DNA of 64,000 nt from Pacificimonas sp036351775 (lineage in GTDB: Bacteria > Pseudomonadota > Alphaproteobacteria > Sphingomonadales > Sphingomonadaceae): positions 26,299-90,298 of the forward strand of contig JAZBPX010000034.1 in assembly GCA_036351775.1 (NCBI GenBank). Reading direction: 5' to 3'. Below, in pieces: positions 63,230 through 64,000 of the stretch (positions are counted from its first letter, which is position 1; each line of letters starts with the position of its first letter). The position numbers and the translations under genes were made by a program. The notes under the pieces were generated by a model, which had not been told where the DNA came from, did no database searches, and saw only the letters and a program-made list of their open reading frames with translations.

Positions 63230-63430
63230 ATGCCCAAGCTCAAGACGAAGAGCGGCGTGAAGAAACGCTTCAAGATCACCGCCACCGGCAAGGTGAAGCA
63301 CGGTGTGGTCGGCAAGCGCCACCGCCTGATCTCGCACAACGCCAAGTACATCCGCTCCAACCGCGGCACGAAGGTCCTGTCGGATGCCGACACGAAGACC
63401 GTCAAGAAGTGGGCGCCCTACGGGTTGTGA
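63230..63430 (+). CDS. rpmI: 50S ribosomal protein L35
   Basis: 66 residues: MPKLKTKSGVKKRFKITATG and the basic GKRHRLISHNAKYIRSNRG. Usual length. Large-subunit protein; paired with rplT as usual, but without infC, which normally precedes it. AAGGAGA site 7 bases upstream. Confidence 0.97.
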   Translation: MPKLKTKSGVKKRFKITATGKVKHGVVGKRHRLISHNAKYIRSNRGTKVLSDADTKTVKKWAPYGL

Positions 63431-63445
63431 TTTGAATTAGGGGCT

Positions 63446-63467
63446 GCGGCTCCCGGAGGGGAGCCGC
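63446..63467 (+). terminator. Perfect hairpin between rpmI and rplT
   Basis: gcggctccc / gggagccgc with a 4-base loop, 15 bases beyond the rpmI stop, followed by AAAACAAAA. No T run, so more likely a stabiliser or a regulatory stem than a terminator. Confidence 0.55.
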
Positions 63468-63502
63468 AAAACAAAACCCCCGCGAAGCGGAAAGAATTTA
63501 CC

Positions 63503-63865
63503 ATGGCACGCATCAAACGGGGCGTCACGACGCACGCCCGTCACAAGAAAATCCTCAAGCAGGCGAAGGGCTATCAGGGCCGCCGGAAGAACACGATCCG
63601 GGTCGCTATGCAGGCCGTCGACAAGGCCGGCCAGTACGCCTACCGCGACCGCAAGGTGAAGAAGCGCAACTTCCGCGCCCTGTGGATCCAGCGCATCAAC
63701 GCCGCCGTGCGCGAGGAGGGTCTGACCTATTCCCGCTTCATGGCGGGCGTGAAGGCCGCCGGTATCGAGCTGGACCGCAAGGTTCTCGCCGACCTCGCCA
63801 TGAACGAGAATGCGGCGTTCAAGACGATCGTGAAGCAGGCCCGGACCGCCCTCGACGCCGCGTAA
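63503..63865 (+). CDS. rplT: 50S ribosomal protein L20
   Basis: 120 residues. RIKRGVTTHARHKKILKQAKG and RKVKKRNFRALWIQRINAAVR are definitive. Assembly protein of the 50S subunit. In many bacteria L20 represses its own operon; the leader and the hairpin here could be targets but no known site is evident. Confidence 0.98.
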   Translation: MARIKRGVTTHARHKKILKQAKGYQGRRKNTIRVAMQAVDKAGQYAYRDRKVKKRNFRALWIQRINAAVREEGLTYSRFMAGVKAAGIELDRKVLADLAMNENAAFKTIVKQARTALDAA

Positions 63866-63871
63866 GGGCCT

Positions 63872-63925
63872 GTTGTCTCCCCTCCCTCTCTGGGAGGGGC
63901 TGAGCGAAGCGAAGGCGGGGGAGGG
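63872..63925. repeat. ccctccctc-family palindrome after rplT
   Basis: cccctccctctctgggagggg (about 63878-63900) and a following aaggcgggggagggt segment. Near the right edge of the window, after which 18 C residues (63983-64000) close the sequence. Confidence 0.65.
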
Positions 63926-64000
63926 TCTGGCGGTGACGCCCGCACCTGCATGCGCCAATGCAGTCCCGGCGGCACCGTCAGACCCCCCCCCCCCCCCCCC

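Overview
The window is one stretch of a GC-rich, densely coding bacterial chromosome. Short intergenic gaps, many ATGA/GTGA start-stop overlaps, GapR (DUF2312) beside DUF1244 and pyruvate kinase, an alphaproteobacterial general-stress promoter motif and an Ala/Pro/Leu-rich PEP-CTERM tail all point to an alphaproteobacterium, most likely of the order Sphingomonadales. That placement is inferred from gene content; no rRNA or tRNA gene was found.

Left end (1-4.5 kb): the 3' end of a CHAT-domain peptidase faces a tightly overlapped minus-strand operon encoding a stressosome. It runs RsbR, RsbS, RsbT, an ATPase-SpoIIE phosphatase fusion, and a protein with an RsbT/RsbW-like ATPase joined to a HisKA_2 histidine kinase. 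From 4.5 to 11 kb come a DUF442-type phosphatase, a sterol-desaturase-like hydroxylase, ArfB, the glnK-amtB ammonium pair with a clear sigma-54 promoter, and a flavin-oxidase-like protein. From 10.2 to 12.7 kb is a metal cluster: CsoR-like repressor, glutaredoxin-MauE membrane protein, envelope protein, periplasmic HMA protein and a small Cys-Cys membrane protein. It is followed by a remnant of a duplicated gene and a lower-GC patch.

13-24 kb holds TldD, two GST proteins, a CrtC/AttH-like protein, a small hydrophilic gene under an EcfG-type promoter, MsrA, a glycerophosphodiesterase lipoprotein, an acyl-CoA synthetase and an acyl-CoA dehydrogenase. 24-29 kb is an interrupted leucine cluster (leuC, leuD, leuB) with a DUF559 nuclease-like gene, a membrane protein and a metallophosphoesterase between. 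29-36 kb has DUF502, a lipoprotein, galE, a Ser/Thr phosphatase-like protein, rpmJ, a HAD hydrolase, pyk, DUF1244 and gapR. 36-48 kb has two acyl-CoA dehydrogenases, a large M14 carboxypeptidase-like protein, rlmN, a beta-barrel protein, a histidine phosphatase, a PEP-CTERM protein, the scoAB CoA-transferase and a DUF2959 protein.

48-55 kb carries dnaN, recF and gyrB, with a small HTH gene, a GIY-YIG gene and a serine hydrolase between dnaN and recF. 55-64 kb has wrbA, a pirin gene divergent from a LysR regulator, a hydroxyacid dehydrogenase, a GST divergent from a CaiB-type CoA-transferase, a HisN-like phosphatase, a VapBC pair with its own inverted-repeat operator, and rpmI-rplT.

Many gaps contain paired extragenic palindromes of a few families. 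One array has been tandemly triplicated together with the 3' end of the pirin gene.
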